Of a DNA stretch of 64,000 nt, positions 1-8,355 are shown one piece after another. Source of the stretch: Trebonia sp963759545. Lineage in GTDB: Bacteria > Actinomycetota > Actinomycetes > Streptosporangiales > Streptosporangiaceae. Numbering within the stretch: the stretch's first letter is position 1; the number at the start of each line of letters is the position of its first letter. Where the stretch lies: NCBI GenBank assembly GCA_963759545.1, contig CAVXAB010000021.1:134263-198262 (forward strand). The letters run 5' to 3'. The notes under the pieces were generated by a model. That model worked only from the letters and a program-made list of their open reading frames with translations, made no database searches and was not told where the DNA came from. The translations under genes and the position numbers were made by a program.

Positions 1-811
1 GAAGCCGGGTGAGGTTCCGGAGGATGAGGGCGGCGGCGACCAGCTGGGCGTATCTGCCGCTCGGTGTGTTCAGCACGTCCGCCAGGGCCTCGTGGACCTG
101 GTCGGCGACGGCGGGGACTTCCAGTGCCGTGAGGTAGAGGTAGGCGGCGCCGTAGCCGGTGACGGCCGAGCACCAGTGCTCCATGTCGAGGATGCAGAAG
201 CGCGGCGCGGTGATGTTCTGCCAGTTCAGGTCGATGTGCTCGGTCCCGAACGCCGGAACACAGTCGGCGGGGACCGGACGGCGGTAGGTCGCGCCGAGCA
301 GGTAGCCGTACTCCTCGGCATCATGGACCGGGAACTGGCGGTCGGTGGGATACGCGCGCAGCGCCGCAAGCGACGCGCGCAGGTCGCTGAACCAGTCCGC
401 CGGAAGGTCCGGGGCCGTCCGCAGGAACCGCTCCCGGGAGGCGGGCGGGTCGGTGACGAGCGTGAGGACTTCGGCGCTGACCGGGACGGGCGGCGGTCCG
501 TCGGTGTGCCACTCGATCCGGTGCAGCAGCGCGGGCTTGCTGACTCCCGGGATCGCCGCCGCCTCGGCGGTGCCCCGCCATGCCTTCCCGCTCATCTCGT
601 GCTCGAGGAAGGGGCTCACCCGCAGCCACGCACGCTGCCCGCGGAACATAACCGGCGAGCCGACAAAGCCCCAGCGATGAACACGCCCGCCAGGATCCAG
701 GAGAGCGCCCAGTCGCCTTGCCGATTCTTCGAGCAGGCCCGACTGCCATTTCTCGAAGTCATCGATTCGGACCGGTAGCCAGCGGTACCTGGACGTTCGC
801 GTGATGCGCAT
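1..811 (-). CDS. APH/kinase-fold protein (partial, runs off left edge)
   Basis: About 270 residues are visible; the C-terminus lies outside the window. Residues ~192-200 read HIDLNWQNI and ~206-212 CILDMEHW, matching the catalytic H-x-D-x-N-x-x-N loop and the metal-binding Asp region of aminoglycoside phosphotransferase/choline kinase-like folds. A classical N-terminal ATP-binding half is not obvious, so the substrate and even kinase activity are unknown. The ATG at 811 follows a GGAG with good spacing. It begins 3 bp after the stop of the ATP-binding protein upstream, so the two are probably one translationally coupled operon. Related actinobacterial proteins of this type are usually unnamed phosphotransferases beside anti-sigma-type ATPases and XRE regulators, as here. 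Confidence 0.6.
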   Translation of the reverse strand, partial: MRITRTSRYRWLPVRIDDFEKWQSGLLEESARRLGALLDPGGRVHRWGFVGSPVMFRGQRAWLRVSPFLEHEMSGKAWRGTAEAAAIPGVSKPALLHRIEWHTDGPPPVPVSAEVLTLVTDPPASRERFLRTAPDLPADWFSDLRASLAALRAYPTDRQFPVHDAEEYGYLLGATYRRPVPADCVPAFGTEHIDLNWQNITAPRFCILDMEHWCSAVTGYGAAYLYLTALEVPAVADQVHEALADVLNTPSGRYAQLVAAALILRNLTRL

Positions 812-814
812 GGC

Positions 815-1261
815 CTAGCTCCTCTTGTCTTCCCGGCCGAGTTCGCACCAGGTCACCTTGCCGCTCGGGGTTCCGCGTCGGGTACCAGCCCCATCGCTCG
901 CTCAGCGTTTCCACGAGAAACAGGCCCCGGCCGCTCTCCGCATCGACCTCGGGAAAGCCGTTTTCGAGCACCCGGGGTACCGGCGGCTGGACGTTGCTGT
1001 CCCATACCTCGATGAGAAGACGGTCACGGTTAGCAGAGAGGCGGACGTTGACCGGACAGGTCGTCTGACGGTGGCCCGTGCCGCCTGCACCGCATTGGTC
1101 ACAAGTTCGGAAAGCAGCAGCTCAGCAGTCTCAGCGACCTCGGAAAGACCCCATTCCCACAGCACCTGCCGGGCGTGCAGCCGGGCACAGGGCACGGCGG
1201 AGGGAAGCGCGCCGAGCAGCAGCGAACTGCGCCGAGGAAAGCGCACCTCGGCATGGGTCAT
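815..1261 (-). CDS. Anti-sigma-type ATP-binding protein (HATPase_c, RsbW-like), two apparent frameshifts
   Basis: Small soluble GHKL ATPase of the kind that acts as serine kinase/anti-sigma factor or as a regulator partner in actinomycetes. The N-box region reads LLLSELVTNAVQA (residues ~48-60) in the first frame. The frame then changes near 1080 to give RLLIEVWDS and the G-box DAESGRGLFLVETL. A second change near 860 gives the family-typical ending KVTWCELGRED with stop at 815. Conserved motifs are intact on both sides, so single-base sequencing errors are as likely as inactivation. ATG at 1261. Its stop sits 3 bp before the APH-like start, and it is divergent from the XRE regulator at 1546. 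The frames are certain, their true continuity is not. Confidence 0.65.
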
Positions 1262-1434
1262 CCTGACGGCAACTCCGTCGGCTGCAGCATCGCGGCCCGA
1301 TGTCGTTGGCTTCCGTCGCCGCTATGCTCTGGCAATCCATCGGGCTCGCCTCCCTCGCCTTCGATTCCGCGCCGGGTGTACCGGCTGGTTCGAGGCTCGC
1401 ATCGTCACGCCGGCGTCGGCTATGACGAAACGGG

Positions 1435-1473
1435 CATGACGCATATACATGTGGCGTATATAAGCCATGACGC
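1435..1473. promoter_or_regulatory. Candidate operator/promoter between ATPase and XRE genes
   Basis: The 284-bp divergent gap contains two direct CATGACGC copies (1435-1442 and 1466-1473, 31 bp apart, about three helical turns). Between them is an inverted repeat ATATAC-N7-GTATAT (1443-1461). A related TATGACG lies at 1421. The AT-rich dyad could be both a -10 region and an operator for the XRE protein. The word TGGCGTATA in the dyad recurs at 3555 just after the NUDIX gene. Function is inferred only. Confidence 0.4.
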
Positions 1474-1545
1474 TCCGCAATGCGTGCGGTTAAAATTGCC
1501 AGGCAGGAGCTATGTCCCTTTCCGGAATCAGGCGGGAAAGACAAG

Positions 1546-2889
1546 ATGAGCACCAATGCCCCGAGGTACTGCCGGTGCGGGAACCGTCTTGCCTGGAACC
1601 ACGCGGGTGCCCTGTGCGGCTCCTGCGAGCGGCAAGCGGTCCACCGCCGCGCCGCACCGCCAGCGGTGTCACCTGCCTTCTGGGACACTCCAGCACTCCG
1701 GGACGCGCTCGCTGCCCAGCACATCGGCCGCGTTGCCCGCGCCTACCGTCGGCACAGCGAATTCGCGGCACGCTACGGGCGTGACGGCGTCTCCCAGGAA
1801 CTGCTCGGCACCTGGCTCGGACTCACCCAGGCACAGGTCAGCCGGATCGAGAACGGTCCTCCCGTCCGCAACCTGGACACCCTCGCGCACTGGGCGCGAG
1901 TCCTGCAGATCCCGCCCCACCTGCTCTGGTTCAAGCTCCCGCCCGGCCGTAGCGTTAACGACGCCAGGAGAGAATCCCAGCTCACGACAGCTACGCCGGT
2001 GCCAGCGGAGACCTCCCGCCGCCTGCCAGTTGCCGACGGACTGGCCCATGACCCGGACGCCGTAGCCATGAGGGCGTTCCGGACGGCCGATCTTCAGGCG
2101 GGCGGCGGTCATCTGTACGCCAGCGTGGTCAGGTACCTGCAGGCCGACATGGCGCCCCGGCTCTTCGGTACCGACGCAGGAGCCAGCAACCCGGCGCTGT
2201 TCACCGCGGCAGCGGCCCTGACCGAGATGGCCGGGTGGATGGCGCACGACGCCGGGCGCGATGCGAGCGCCAAGCGGCATTTCGGCCGGGCGCTGGCCCT
2301 GGTCCAAGTCGGCGGCGACCACCAGCTCACCGCGCACATCCTGGGCAGCATGAGCCACCTCGCCAGCTACCTCGGTGCTCCGGACGAAGCCGTTGCCCTG
2401 GCCCGCCGGGGACAAGCCGCCCTGCACGCCGGAGCAGCCAACCCCGCTCTCGAAGCGCGCATGCTCGCGCTCGAAGCCCGCGGAGTCGCTGGCAAGAACC
2501 CGGCCGACCCGGCCGAATGCACCCGGCTGCTGCTGCGTGCCGAACGGGCACTTGAGGACACCCCCGCTGCATCGGTCTCGACCTGGGTGAGCCATTTCGA
2601 TGAGGGATCGCTGGCCAGCGAGACGACCCGCTGCCTGCGCCAGCTCGGCGACCTGGAGCAGGCCCGCCAGCAGGCCGAGCGCATCATCAGCCTCCGGCCC
2701 AGCCACCGCACCCGCAGCCGCGCGTTCGGCCAGCTCGCCCTGGCCAGCGTCTTGATCGCCCAGCAAGAACCAGACCAGGCCTGCGGCATCGCCGCAGACG
2801 TGCTCAACGCGACCCAGTCCCTCGGGTCCTACCTGGTCATCAGCCAGTTGATCCAGCTCCAGCGGCAGCTAGAGCCATACTCGCGGTAA
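1546..2889 (+). CDS. XRE-family regulator with N-terminal zinc ribbon and TPR-like C-terminus
   Basis: 447 residues. Residues 9-29 carry C-x-C and C-G-x-C pairs (CRCGNRL ... CGSC), a probable zinc ribbon. Residues ~72-128 form a Cro/C1-type helix-turn-helix with the recognition segment LTQAQVSRIENG. The remaining ~300 residues are alanine/leucine-rich helical repeats resembling TPR domains of peptide- or partner-sensing regulators. The ATG at 1546 starts the conserved Cys-rich segment; an earlier in-frame ATG at 1480 adds residues that look non-conserved. It is followed by a coupled 37-aa peptide and a NUDIX hydrolase on the same strand. This XRE-peptide-NUDIX order, beside an anti-sigma ATPase, is a recurring actinobacterial regulatory cassette of unknown signal. 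Confidence 0.8.
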   Translation: MSTNAPRYCRCGNRLAWNHAGALCGSCERQAVHRRAAPPAVSPAFWDTPALRDALAAQHIGRVARAYRRHSEFAARYGRDGVSQELLGTWLGLTQAQVSRIENGPPVRNLDTLAHWARVLQIPPHLLWFKLPPGRSVNDARRESQLTTATPVPAETSRRLPVADGLAHDPDAVAMRAFRTADLQAGGGHLYASVVRYLQADMAPRLFGTDAGASNPALFTAAAALTEMAGWMAHDAGRDASAKRHFGRALALVQVGGDHQLTAHILGSMSHLASYLGAPDEAVALARRGQAALHAGAANPALEARMLALEARGVAGKNPADPAECTRLLLRAERALEDTPAASVSTWVSHFDEGSLASETTRCLRQLGDLEQARQQAERIISLRPSHRTRSRAFGQLALASVLIAQQEPDQACGIAADVLNATQSLGSYLVISQLIQLQRQLEPYSR

Positions 2890-2893
2890 CGCG

Positions 2894-3007
2894 GTGGTCG
2901 CCGAGTTTCTAAACTGCCTCCAAGACGCCGTCCGCGACCGGCTGGCGTTCTACCAGCTGACCGCCGAAGGCCAGCAACACGCGGGCGAGGCTTGGGAGGG
3001 ACCGTGA
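2894..3007 (+). CDS. 37-aa peptide bridging XRE and NUDIX genes
   Basis: A short frame from GTG 2894 to TGA 3007 fills the gap between the XRE stop (2889) and the NUDIX start. Its stop overlaps the NUDIX GTG as GTGA (3004-3007). The peptide begins VVAEFLNCLQDAVRDRLAFY and is acidic/helical with one Cys and no membrane segment. The tight packing (4 bp after one gene, 4-nt overlap with the next) suggests real translation or at least translational coupling. It has no own obvious Shine-Dalgarno, and no family is recognised. Confidence 0.5.
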   Translation: MVAEFLNCLQDAVRDRLAFYQLTAEGQQHAGEAWEGP

Positions 3008-3522
3008 GCACGGACGGCGAACTGTACGAGCGCGACCCCGAGGCGTGGAACGCCTACCTGGCCGAGGGCAACGCGAAGCAAGCCCGCAAGCGCGTCAGCG
3101 CCGACGCCATCGTCCGCGACTCCTCCGGCCGCATCCTCCTCGTCGACCCCACCTACAAGCCAGACTGGGACCTGCCCGGCGGCATGGCCGAGGCCAACGA
3201 ACCGCCCGCCGACGCGCTGCGCCGGGAACTGCGTGAAGAACTCGGACTCGACATCCAGCTCGGAGACCTGCTCTGCGTCGACTGGGTCTCACCTCACGGC
3301 CCCTGGGACGACCTCCTCAACTTCATCTTCGACGGCGGAACCCTCAGCGACAGCGACATCAAAGGCCTGCGGCTTGTCGACAGCGAACTGCGCGCCTTCG
3401 AGTTCTGCGACGAGGGCCAGGCCAAAGAACGCCTCCGGCCCTACGTCTGGCGCAGGGCAAGCGCCGCAATGGAAGCGCTGGGGACCGGCCGGGCACGGTA
3501 CCTGCAGGACGGGTACGCCTGA
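3004..3522 (+). CDS. NUDIX hydrolase
   Basis: 172 residues. Hydrolyses a nucleoside-diphosphate-linked substrate using Mg2+ bound by the Nudix box. The complete box GX5EX7REUXEEXGU is visible: it starts at GGMAEANE, continues to RREL and ends REELGLDI (residues ~57-80). Length is normal for a single-domain enzyme; the substrate cannot be read from sequence. The GTG at 3004 is chosen because GGGAGGG (2994-3000) is a correctly spaced ribosome site, whereas the upstream TTG at 2992 would lie over it. The start overlaps the stop of the 37-aa peptide. Likely co-transcribed with the XRE regulator. Confidence 0.88.
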   Translation: MSTDGELYERDPEAWNAYLAEGNAKQARKRVSADAIVRDSSGRILLVDPTYKPDWDLPGGMAEANEPPADALRRELREELGLDIQLGDLLCVDWVSPHGPWDDLLNFIFDGGTLSDSDIKGLRLVDSELRAFEFCDEGQAKERLRPYVWRRASAAMEALGTGRARYLQDGYA

Positions 3523-3547
3523 CCCGACATAGGACGATGCACCTCGT

Positions 3548-3576
3548 TTGTACCTGGCGTATACCCGCCTTGTACC
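3548..3576. repeat. TTGTACC direct repeat, 22 bp apart
   Basis: TTGTACCTGGCG (3548) and TTGTACCTTGCG (3570) are direct repeats two helical turns apart, separated by GTATACCCGCC, in the intergenic stretch after the NUDIX gene. The spacing suggests an operator with two protomers on one face of the helix, but no promoter target is evident between NUDIX and the convergent acyl-CoA dehydrogenase. The rest of 3523-3801 holds no gene. Confidence 0.35.
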
Positions 3577-3720
3577 TTGCGCCCATCTGTCGGCGCATCG
3601 CCCCCACTCACGACCGCATAGACCGTGCCGGGATCGCGCCGCTGGGGTCAGCACCGATTCAGCACGGGGTCCGGAAACGGCGGGAAACAACCGGCATCAA
3701 CCGAACAATCCAGACATGAG

Positions 3721-3756
3721 AACGGGCCGCCCCGACTCGGCGCCGGACGGCCCGTT
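3721..3756. terminator. Bidirectional terminator hairpin
   Basis: Perfect 9-bp stem AACGGGCCG (3721-3729) / CGGCCCGTT (3748-3756) with an 18-nt loop and a short T/A flank. It lies between the convergent NUDIX and acyl-CoA dehydrogenase genes and could serve both. Confidence 0.7.
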
Positions 3757-3801
3757 TCCTAACCAGAAGAACCCAAGAAATCGCTGGTCAGCGGCCCATT
3801 T

Positions 3802-4956
3802 TCAGCCCTTGAGCAGCTGCCGCGCCATCACCACGCGCTGGATCTGATTCGTCCCCTCGTAGATCTGGGTGATCTTCGCGTCGCGCATCATCCGCTCGAC
3901 CGGGAAGTCACGGACGTAGCCGTAGCCGCCGAGAAGCTGGACCGCGTCGGTGGTGACCTGCATGGCGGTGTCGGAAGCGAAGCACTTCGCGGCCGAGGAG
4001 ACGAAGGTGAGCGTGGGTACGCGTTGCCCCCGCATGGCGAGTTCTGACAGGCTGGCCGCGTGGTAGGTGAGCTGCCTGGCGGCCTCGACCTTCATCGCCA
4101 TGTCGGCGAGCATGAACTGCACGCCCTGGAAGTCGCTGATCGCCTGGCCGAACTGGCGTCGTTCCCGCACATAGCCGGCCGCGTAGTCAAGTGCGCCCTG
4201 AGCGATGCCGAGCGCCTGGGCGGCGATCGTGATCCTGGTGTGGTCGAGCGTGGCGAGCGCCGTCTTGAAGCCGGTGCCCTCGTCCCCGATGATTCGGTCG
4301 GCCGGGACCCGCACGTCCTCAAGGATGACGGTGCGGGTGGGCGAGCCCTTGATCCCGAGTTTCTTCTCCGGCTTGCCGAAGCTCACGCCAGGGTCAGACT
4401 TCTCCACCACGAACGCCGAGATGCCGCGGGCGCCGCGCGCCGGGTCGGTCACGGCCATCACCGTGTAGTACTGCGAGACCCCGGCGTTCGTGATCCACAT
4501 CTTGGTGCCGTTGAGTACCCAGTGATCCCCGTCGCGCACGGCCCTGGTCTTCATCGCGGCGGCGTCCGAGCCCGCCCCCGCCTCGGAAAGCGCGTAGGAG
4601 AACAGCGCCTCGCCGCGCGCGACGGGCGGCAGGTACTTCCGCTTGAGTTCCTCGGACCCGGAAAGCAGCAGCGGCACGGTGCCGAGCTTGTTCACCGCGG
4701 GGATGAGCGAGGATGACGCGCAGACGCGGGCCACCTCCTCGATGACGATTGCCGCGGCGAGCGCGTCCGCGCCCTCACCGCCGAACGCTTCCGGTATGTG
4801 CACGGCGTGCATGCCGGCCGCGGTCAGCGCGTCAAGCGCCTCCTGCGGGAACCGCGCCGCCTCGTCAACCTCGGCCGCGAACGGCGCGATCTTGGCCTCG
4901 GCAAGCTCGCGCACCGTCTGGCGCAGCAGCTCGTGCTCTTCTGACACGGAGTTCAC
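3802..4956 (-). CDS. Acyl-CoA dehydrogenase
   Basis: 384 residues, the normal length of a soluble FAD acyl-CoA dehydrogenase doing alpha,beta-desaturation of an acyl-CoA. Visible signatures are YALSEAGAGSDAAAMKT (acyl-CoA/FAD region, ~residues 125-141), WITNAG, and the C-terminal block QLLGGYGYVRDFPVERMMRD with IYEGTNQIQRVVMAR, which places the catalytic base region (E of YEGT) in the short/medium-chain group. GTG at 4956 with GGAG upstream. Divergent from a TetR gene, with a perfect inverted repeat between them that overlaps the promoter zone, so probably repressed by that TetR until an acyl-CoA ligand appears. Exact chain length is unknown. Confidence 0.9.
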   Translation of the reverse strand: MNSVSEEHELLRQTVRELAEAKIAPFAAEVDEAARFPQEALDALTAAGMHAVHIPEAFGGEGADALAAAIVIEEVARVCASSSLIPAVNKLGTVPLLLSGSEELKRKYLPPVARGEALFSYALSEAGAGSDAAAMKTRAVRDGDHWVLNGTKMWITNAGVSQYYTVMAVTDPARGARGISAFVVEKSDPGVSFGKPEKKLGIKGSPTRTVILEDVRVPADRIIGDEGTGFKTALATLDHTRITIAAQALGIAQGALDYAAGYVRERRQFGQAISDFQGVQFMLADMAMKVEAARQLTYHAASLSELAMRGQRVPTLTFVSSAAKCFASDTAMQVTTDAVQLLGGYGYVRDFPVERMMRDAKITQIYEGTNQIQRVVMARQLLKG

Positions 4957-4971
4957 CCATCTCCATTGCGA

Positions 4972-5000
4972 TACTCAGTACCATTTTAGAGTACTGAGTA
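4972..5000. promoter_or_regulatory. TetR-type operator
   Basis: TACTCAGTAC (4972-4981), 9-bp spacer, GTACTGAGTA (4991-5000): a perfect 10-bp inverted repeat in the gap between the acyl-CoA dehydrogenase and the divergent TetR gene. Each arm is itself nearly palindromic. Position and symmetry fit autoregulation by the neighbouring TetR; this is inference from context. Confidence 0.7.
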
Positions 5001-5067
5001 CCTAAGCAGGTGGCAAGATCGGCCGGCCGGTGGCGTCCCGGCCGGGGGATCGGGTAAGGATTGGGCG

Positions 5068-5740
5068 GTGACCAAGCCATCAGCACGGGACCGGCTCGCC
5101 CGCGCCGCGTTCGCCCTGTTCGACGAGCAGGGATACGAGCAGGCCACGGTGGACGAGATCGCCGGGCGGGCGGGACTGGGCCGCACCACGTTCTTCCGGC
5201 ACTACCGGTCCAAGGAAGACGTGATCTTCCCCGATCACGACCGCCTGCTCGAGCAGGTCAGGAGCCGGCTGCGGGCGTCCGGCCACGGCACCGCCCTGGC
5301 CGCGGTCGCGGACGCCGCCCGCCTGGTGCTGCAGGGCTACCTCGACGAGGGTGACCTTGCCCGCCGCCGGTACGCCCTGACAAGCACGGTGCCCGCCCTC
5401 CGCGATCGCGAGATCGTCAGCGTCGCCCGCTACCAGCGGGTCTTCCGCGAGTTCCTCGCCGACCAGGCGGGCGATCCGGCGGAGCACTGCGCAGTTGCGC
5501 GCCGAGCTGGCGGCGGCGGCGGTGGTCGCCGCGCACAACCACGTCCTGCGCCGCTGGCTCCGCGGCGAGAGCCAGGAGCCGCTGACCGATCTCGACGCGG
5601 CCATGCGCCAGGTGCTCGCGCTCTTCACCAGCGGCGCGCCCGGGCAAGGCACCACCATCGCCGTGTTCCGCACCGACGAGGACCTTGACGCCCTGCTCCC
5701 CGCACTCCGCCGCCTCACCCGCGACGCGCGTAAGGCTTAA
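5068..5740 (+). CDS. TetR-family regulator (apparent frameshift near 5490)
   Basis: The N-terminal helix-turn-helix is typical: TVDEIAGRAGLGRTTFFRHY at residues ~27-46, followed by KEDVIF. The frame is good to about 5485 (DQAGDPAE) and then degrades. The frame beginning RAELAAAAVVAAHNHVLRRW from 5498 supplies the expected C-terminal helices and the stop at 5740, so one extra base near 5490 would explain it. Total ~223 residues if corrected. GTG at 5068. Divergent from the acyl-CoA dehydrogenase, with the inverted repeat 4972-5000 between them; likely its repressor. Confidence 0.75.
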
Positions 5741-5786
5741 CCGCGGCTGGATCGCGGGCCAGTCGGGCGCGCTTCATTGTCCTGTC

Positions 5787-6668
5787 CTAGTCGAGGCCGA
5801 TGAGGCGGGCCGGGTTGTCCCTGATCATCAGCCCGATGTCCCGCTCGGAGACCCCGCTGTCCAGCAGGTCGCCGACGACCTGCCGGTACGCCTCGATCGG
5901 CAGCGCGTTGCCGACCTGGCCGAGGTCTGAGCCGAGCGAGGTGCGCTCGGGTCCGATGAGGCTGATCCACTCGAGCAGCTCGGTGAACGGGAAGCGCCGC
6001 TCGTTGTGGTACATGCCGAGTTCGTGCTCGATGGTCGCGCCAAGTCCGGCCAGTTCGACGGCCTGCTGGCGCTCCATCGCGACCACGAAGTTGGGGTGGC
6101 TGACGATGAGCCTGTCGTGCCCGGCCGCGACGGCCGCCTCGACCAGCGCCCGCGCGGGCCCGGGTCCTAGGTGACCGGTGGAGATCAGCGCCCCGGCCTC
6201 CCTGGCCTGGCCGATGATCTGGTGCACCTCGGGCCGCAGGTCGCCGTCCTCGCCGAAGATCGAGATCTCCTCGCTTTGCATCATGCCGCGCGGCTGGAAG
6301 TGCGCCCGCACGTCCTCGTCGCGGGCGGAGTGGCACAGGTGCGCACGGGATGAGATGGTGGGGAACCAGATAACCTTGCCGCCCATCTTCAGCGACCGGT
6401 CCACCGCGAACGGGTTCAGCCCGCCGTTGTGGCTGTTCAGCGCGATCCCGCCGAATACTTCGACGTTCAGGCCCGCGAGCAGCGGCGCCATCGCCAGGAT
6501 GTCGGTCACGGTGTCGTGGTAGTGGCACTTGGCCACGATCGCGCGGAACCCGGCCTCGTCGGCCTGCCTAGCGGCCTCAGCATGCGTGATCCGCCGCGGC
6601 ATCGGCGACGGACCGGAGTGGCAGTGCAGGTCCACCGCGCCGATCAGGAGATTGTCGACCGCGCCCAT
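5787..6668 (-). CDS. DUF6282-type metal-dependent hydrolase-like protein
   Basis: 293 residues. The N-terminus has GAVDLHCHSGPS, an HxH metal-binding signature like PHP/amidohydrolase enzymes. Further His/Asp positions are CHYHD (~48), STGHLGPG and VSHPNF, and LGSDLGQ near the C-terminus resembles the last metal ligand. This pattern matches the uncharacterised DUF6282 family; the substrate is unknown. ATG 6668 follows GGGAGGAGC closely. The DUF3237 gene lies just upstream on the same strand, 63 bp away, so the two may form an operon with an aromatic or lactone substrate; that is a guess from neighbours. Confidence 0.65.
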   Translation of the reverse strand: MGAVDNLLIGAVDLHCHSGPSPMPRRITHAEAARQADEAGFRAIVAKCHYHDTVTDILAMAPLLAGLNVEVFGGIALNSHNGGLNPFAVDRSLKMGGKVIWFPTISSRAHLCHSARDEDVRAHFQPRGMMQSEEISIFGEDGDLRPEVHQIIGQAREAGALISTGHLGPGPARALVEAAVAAGHDRLIVSHPNFVVAMERQQAVELAGLGATIEHELGMYHNERRFPFTELLEWISLIGPERTSLGSDLGQVGNALPIEAYRQVVGDLLDSGVSERDIGLMIRDNPARLIGLD

Positions 6669-6731
6669 TCATGCTCCTCCCGATGCCGATGATGATGTCC
6701 CGGAAGAGCCGCTTGAGCAAGGGCGTGTCGC

Positions 6732-7199
6732 TCAGGTCACGCGGTACGCGGTATACGACACGCTGTCGGCTCCCCGCACCGCCGAGGCGACGAAGATCGA
6801 CCGCTCGAGAAAGTCGAGCCGCGGCGCGGACGTCTCCAGGTACACCGCCACCCGGAAGTAGTACGACGCCGGGTCAACGTCCTCGCCACGCAGCAGCGCG
6901 GCGAGGACCGGTGGCGGCCCGCTGCGCACCCCCGAGGTACGGAAGTGCACGTGCTCGCCGGCCGGGGTCCGCGCCGAGTACCGCGTGTCGATCTCGATGG
7001 TCCCGTCCGGCCTGACCACCTGCCAGTCCGCGCCGCCCGGCAGGATCTCCGCGTCGAACAGCCCGCCGACTCGCCCGCCGGCGATCGGGACGACCCGCCG
7101 GTGCCCGGCCCGCGTCACCCCGTGGTCCTCAAGCGGCCCGAGGCGCGCCTCCACGGTGAACGCGGGCTCAAGGCCAGGCACAGGAGCCACAGGAGTCAC
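6732..7199 (-). CDS. DUF3237 family protein
   Basis: 155 residues, single beta-rich domain. GRVGGLFDAEILPGGADW and the tyrosine/arginine-rich TRYSARTPAGEHVHF segment fit the DUF3237 (Atu5096-like) barrel fold, for which no firm biochemical role is known. GTG 7199 is preceded by GGGAGG at good spacing. Located between the oxidoreductase (7293-8312) and the DUF6282 protein, all minus strand. Confidence 0.7.
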   Translation of the reverse strand: MTPVAPVPGLEPAFTVEARLGPLEDHGVTRAGHRRVVPIAGGRVGGLFDAEILPGGADWQVVRPDGTIEIDTRYSARTPAGEHVHFRTSGVRSGPPPVLAALLRGEDVDPASYYFRVAVYLETSAPRLDFLERSIFVASAVRGADSVSYTAYRVT

Positions 7200-7292
7200 G
7201 ACAGCCTCCCAAGAAGGTGTGGAGATAGATTTCCTCTTCTTCCGAACGAGTTCGGCTGACTCCGGCCGCGCCCATGACTCGCGAAGCTTGGG

Positions 7293-8312
7293 TCAGCTCA
7301 CCCGGACGAGCAGCTTGCCGAAGTTCCGCCCCTCCAGCATTCCGATGAACGCCTCCGGCGCGTTCTCAAGCCCGTCCACGATGTCCTCGCGGCAGCGCAG
7401 CGACCCGTCGCGCACCCACGGCGCGGCCCGCTGCAGGAACTCCGGCTGGTGCGACGCCATGAAGTCGCTCACGATGAACCCGCGCACGGTCAGGCTCTTC
7501 CTGAGGATCGCGCCGAGCAGCAGCGGCGTCCGGTCCGGCCCGTCCGGCAGCGAGGTCATGTTGTAGGAGGCGACGAGCCCGCACACCGGCACCCGGGCGA
7601 ACTGGTTGAGCCGGGGGAACACCGCCTCCCAGACATGCCCGCCGACGTTCTCGAAGTACACGTCGATCCCGTCGGGCGTCGCCGCCGCCAGGTCTGCGTT
7701 GAACGTGGGCGAGCGGTGGTCAAGCGCCGCGTCGAACCCGAGCGACCGCACGTACTCGACCTTCTCCTGTCCGCCCGCGATCCCGACCGCCCGCGCCCCG
7801 AAGATCCTGGCGAGCTGCCCGACGGTCGCCCCCACCGGCCCGCTCGCCGCCGCGACCACGACGGTCTCCCCTGCCTTCGGCTGCCCGATCTCCATCAGCC
7901 CCACGTAAGCGGTGCACCCCGGCATGCCGAGCACGCCGAGGGCCGCCGTCACCGGGACTCCGCTGGCGGGGTCGAGCTTGGTCACCATGTCGGCATGCGC
8001 CACCCCGTAGCGCTGCCACCCGGAGTACGCGAGCACGAGATCGCCCGGTGCAAGGCCGGGCGCCCTCGACTCGACGACCTCGCCGATCGTCGCGCCCACC
8101 ATCACGCCGCCGACCTCGACCGGCGGGGCATAGGACGGCGCGTCGCTCATCCGCCCGCGCATGTACGGGTCGAGCGACAGGTACCTGGTGCGCAGCAGCA
8201 CCTGCCCGTCACGCGGTGCGGGCAGGGCTTCCCTGGTGAAGCTGAAGTTGTCGGCGGTCGGCCGCCCGTTCGGTCGCGACGCCAGCCGTACCTGCAGGTT
8301 CTCTTCACTCAC
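7293..8312 (-). CDS. NADP-dependent medium-chain oxidoreductase (CurA/YfmJ-like)
   Basis: 339 residues, zinc-free MDR enzyme reducing the double bond of an enal or enone with NADPH. Signatures are YLSLDPYMRGRM near residue 50, AASGPVGATVGQLA (Rossmann nucleotide site, ~150) and DVYFENVGGHVWEAV. The start is taken at GTG 8312 because the residues upstream of VSEENLQVRLASRP in the open frame are not conserved. The gap to the divergent MmcQ-like gene is only 43 bp. Physiological substrate unknown. Confidence 0.85.
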   Translation of the reverse strand: MSEENLQVRLASRPNGRPTADNFSFTREALPAPRDGQVLLRTRYLSLDPYMRGRMSDAPSYAPPVEVGGVMVGATIGEVVESRAPGLAPGDLVLAYSGWQRYGVAHADMVTKLDPASGVPVTAALGVLGMPGCTAYVGLMEIGQPKAGETVVVAAASGPVGATVGQLARIFGARAVGIAGGQEKVEYVRSLGFDAALDHRSPTFNADLAAATPDGIDVYFENVGGHVWEAVFPRLNQFARVPVCGLVASYNMTSLPDGPDRTPLLLGAILRKSLTVRGFIVSDFMASHQPEFLQRAAPWVRDGSLRCREDIVDGLENAPEAFIGMLEGRNFGKLLVRVS

Positions 8313-8342
8313 CAGCGCAGCGTATCGCCCATGGCGACGGCT

Positions 8343-8348
8343 TACTAT
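8343..8348 (+). promoter_or_regulatory. -10 box TACTAT, leaderless start
   Basis: TACTAT ends 7 nt before ATG 8356, so transcription would begin at or next to the start codon. No Shine-Dalgarno is present. Confidence 0.5.
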
Positions 8349-8355
8349 GTGGCGC

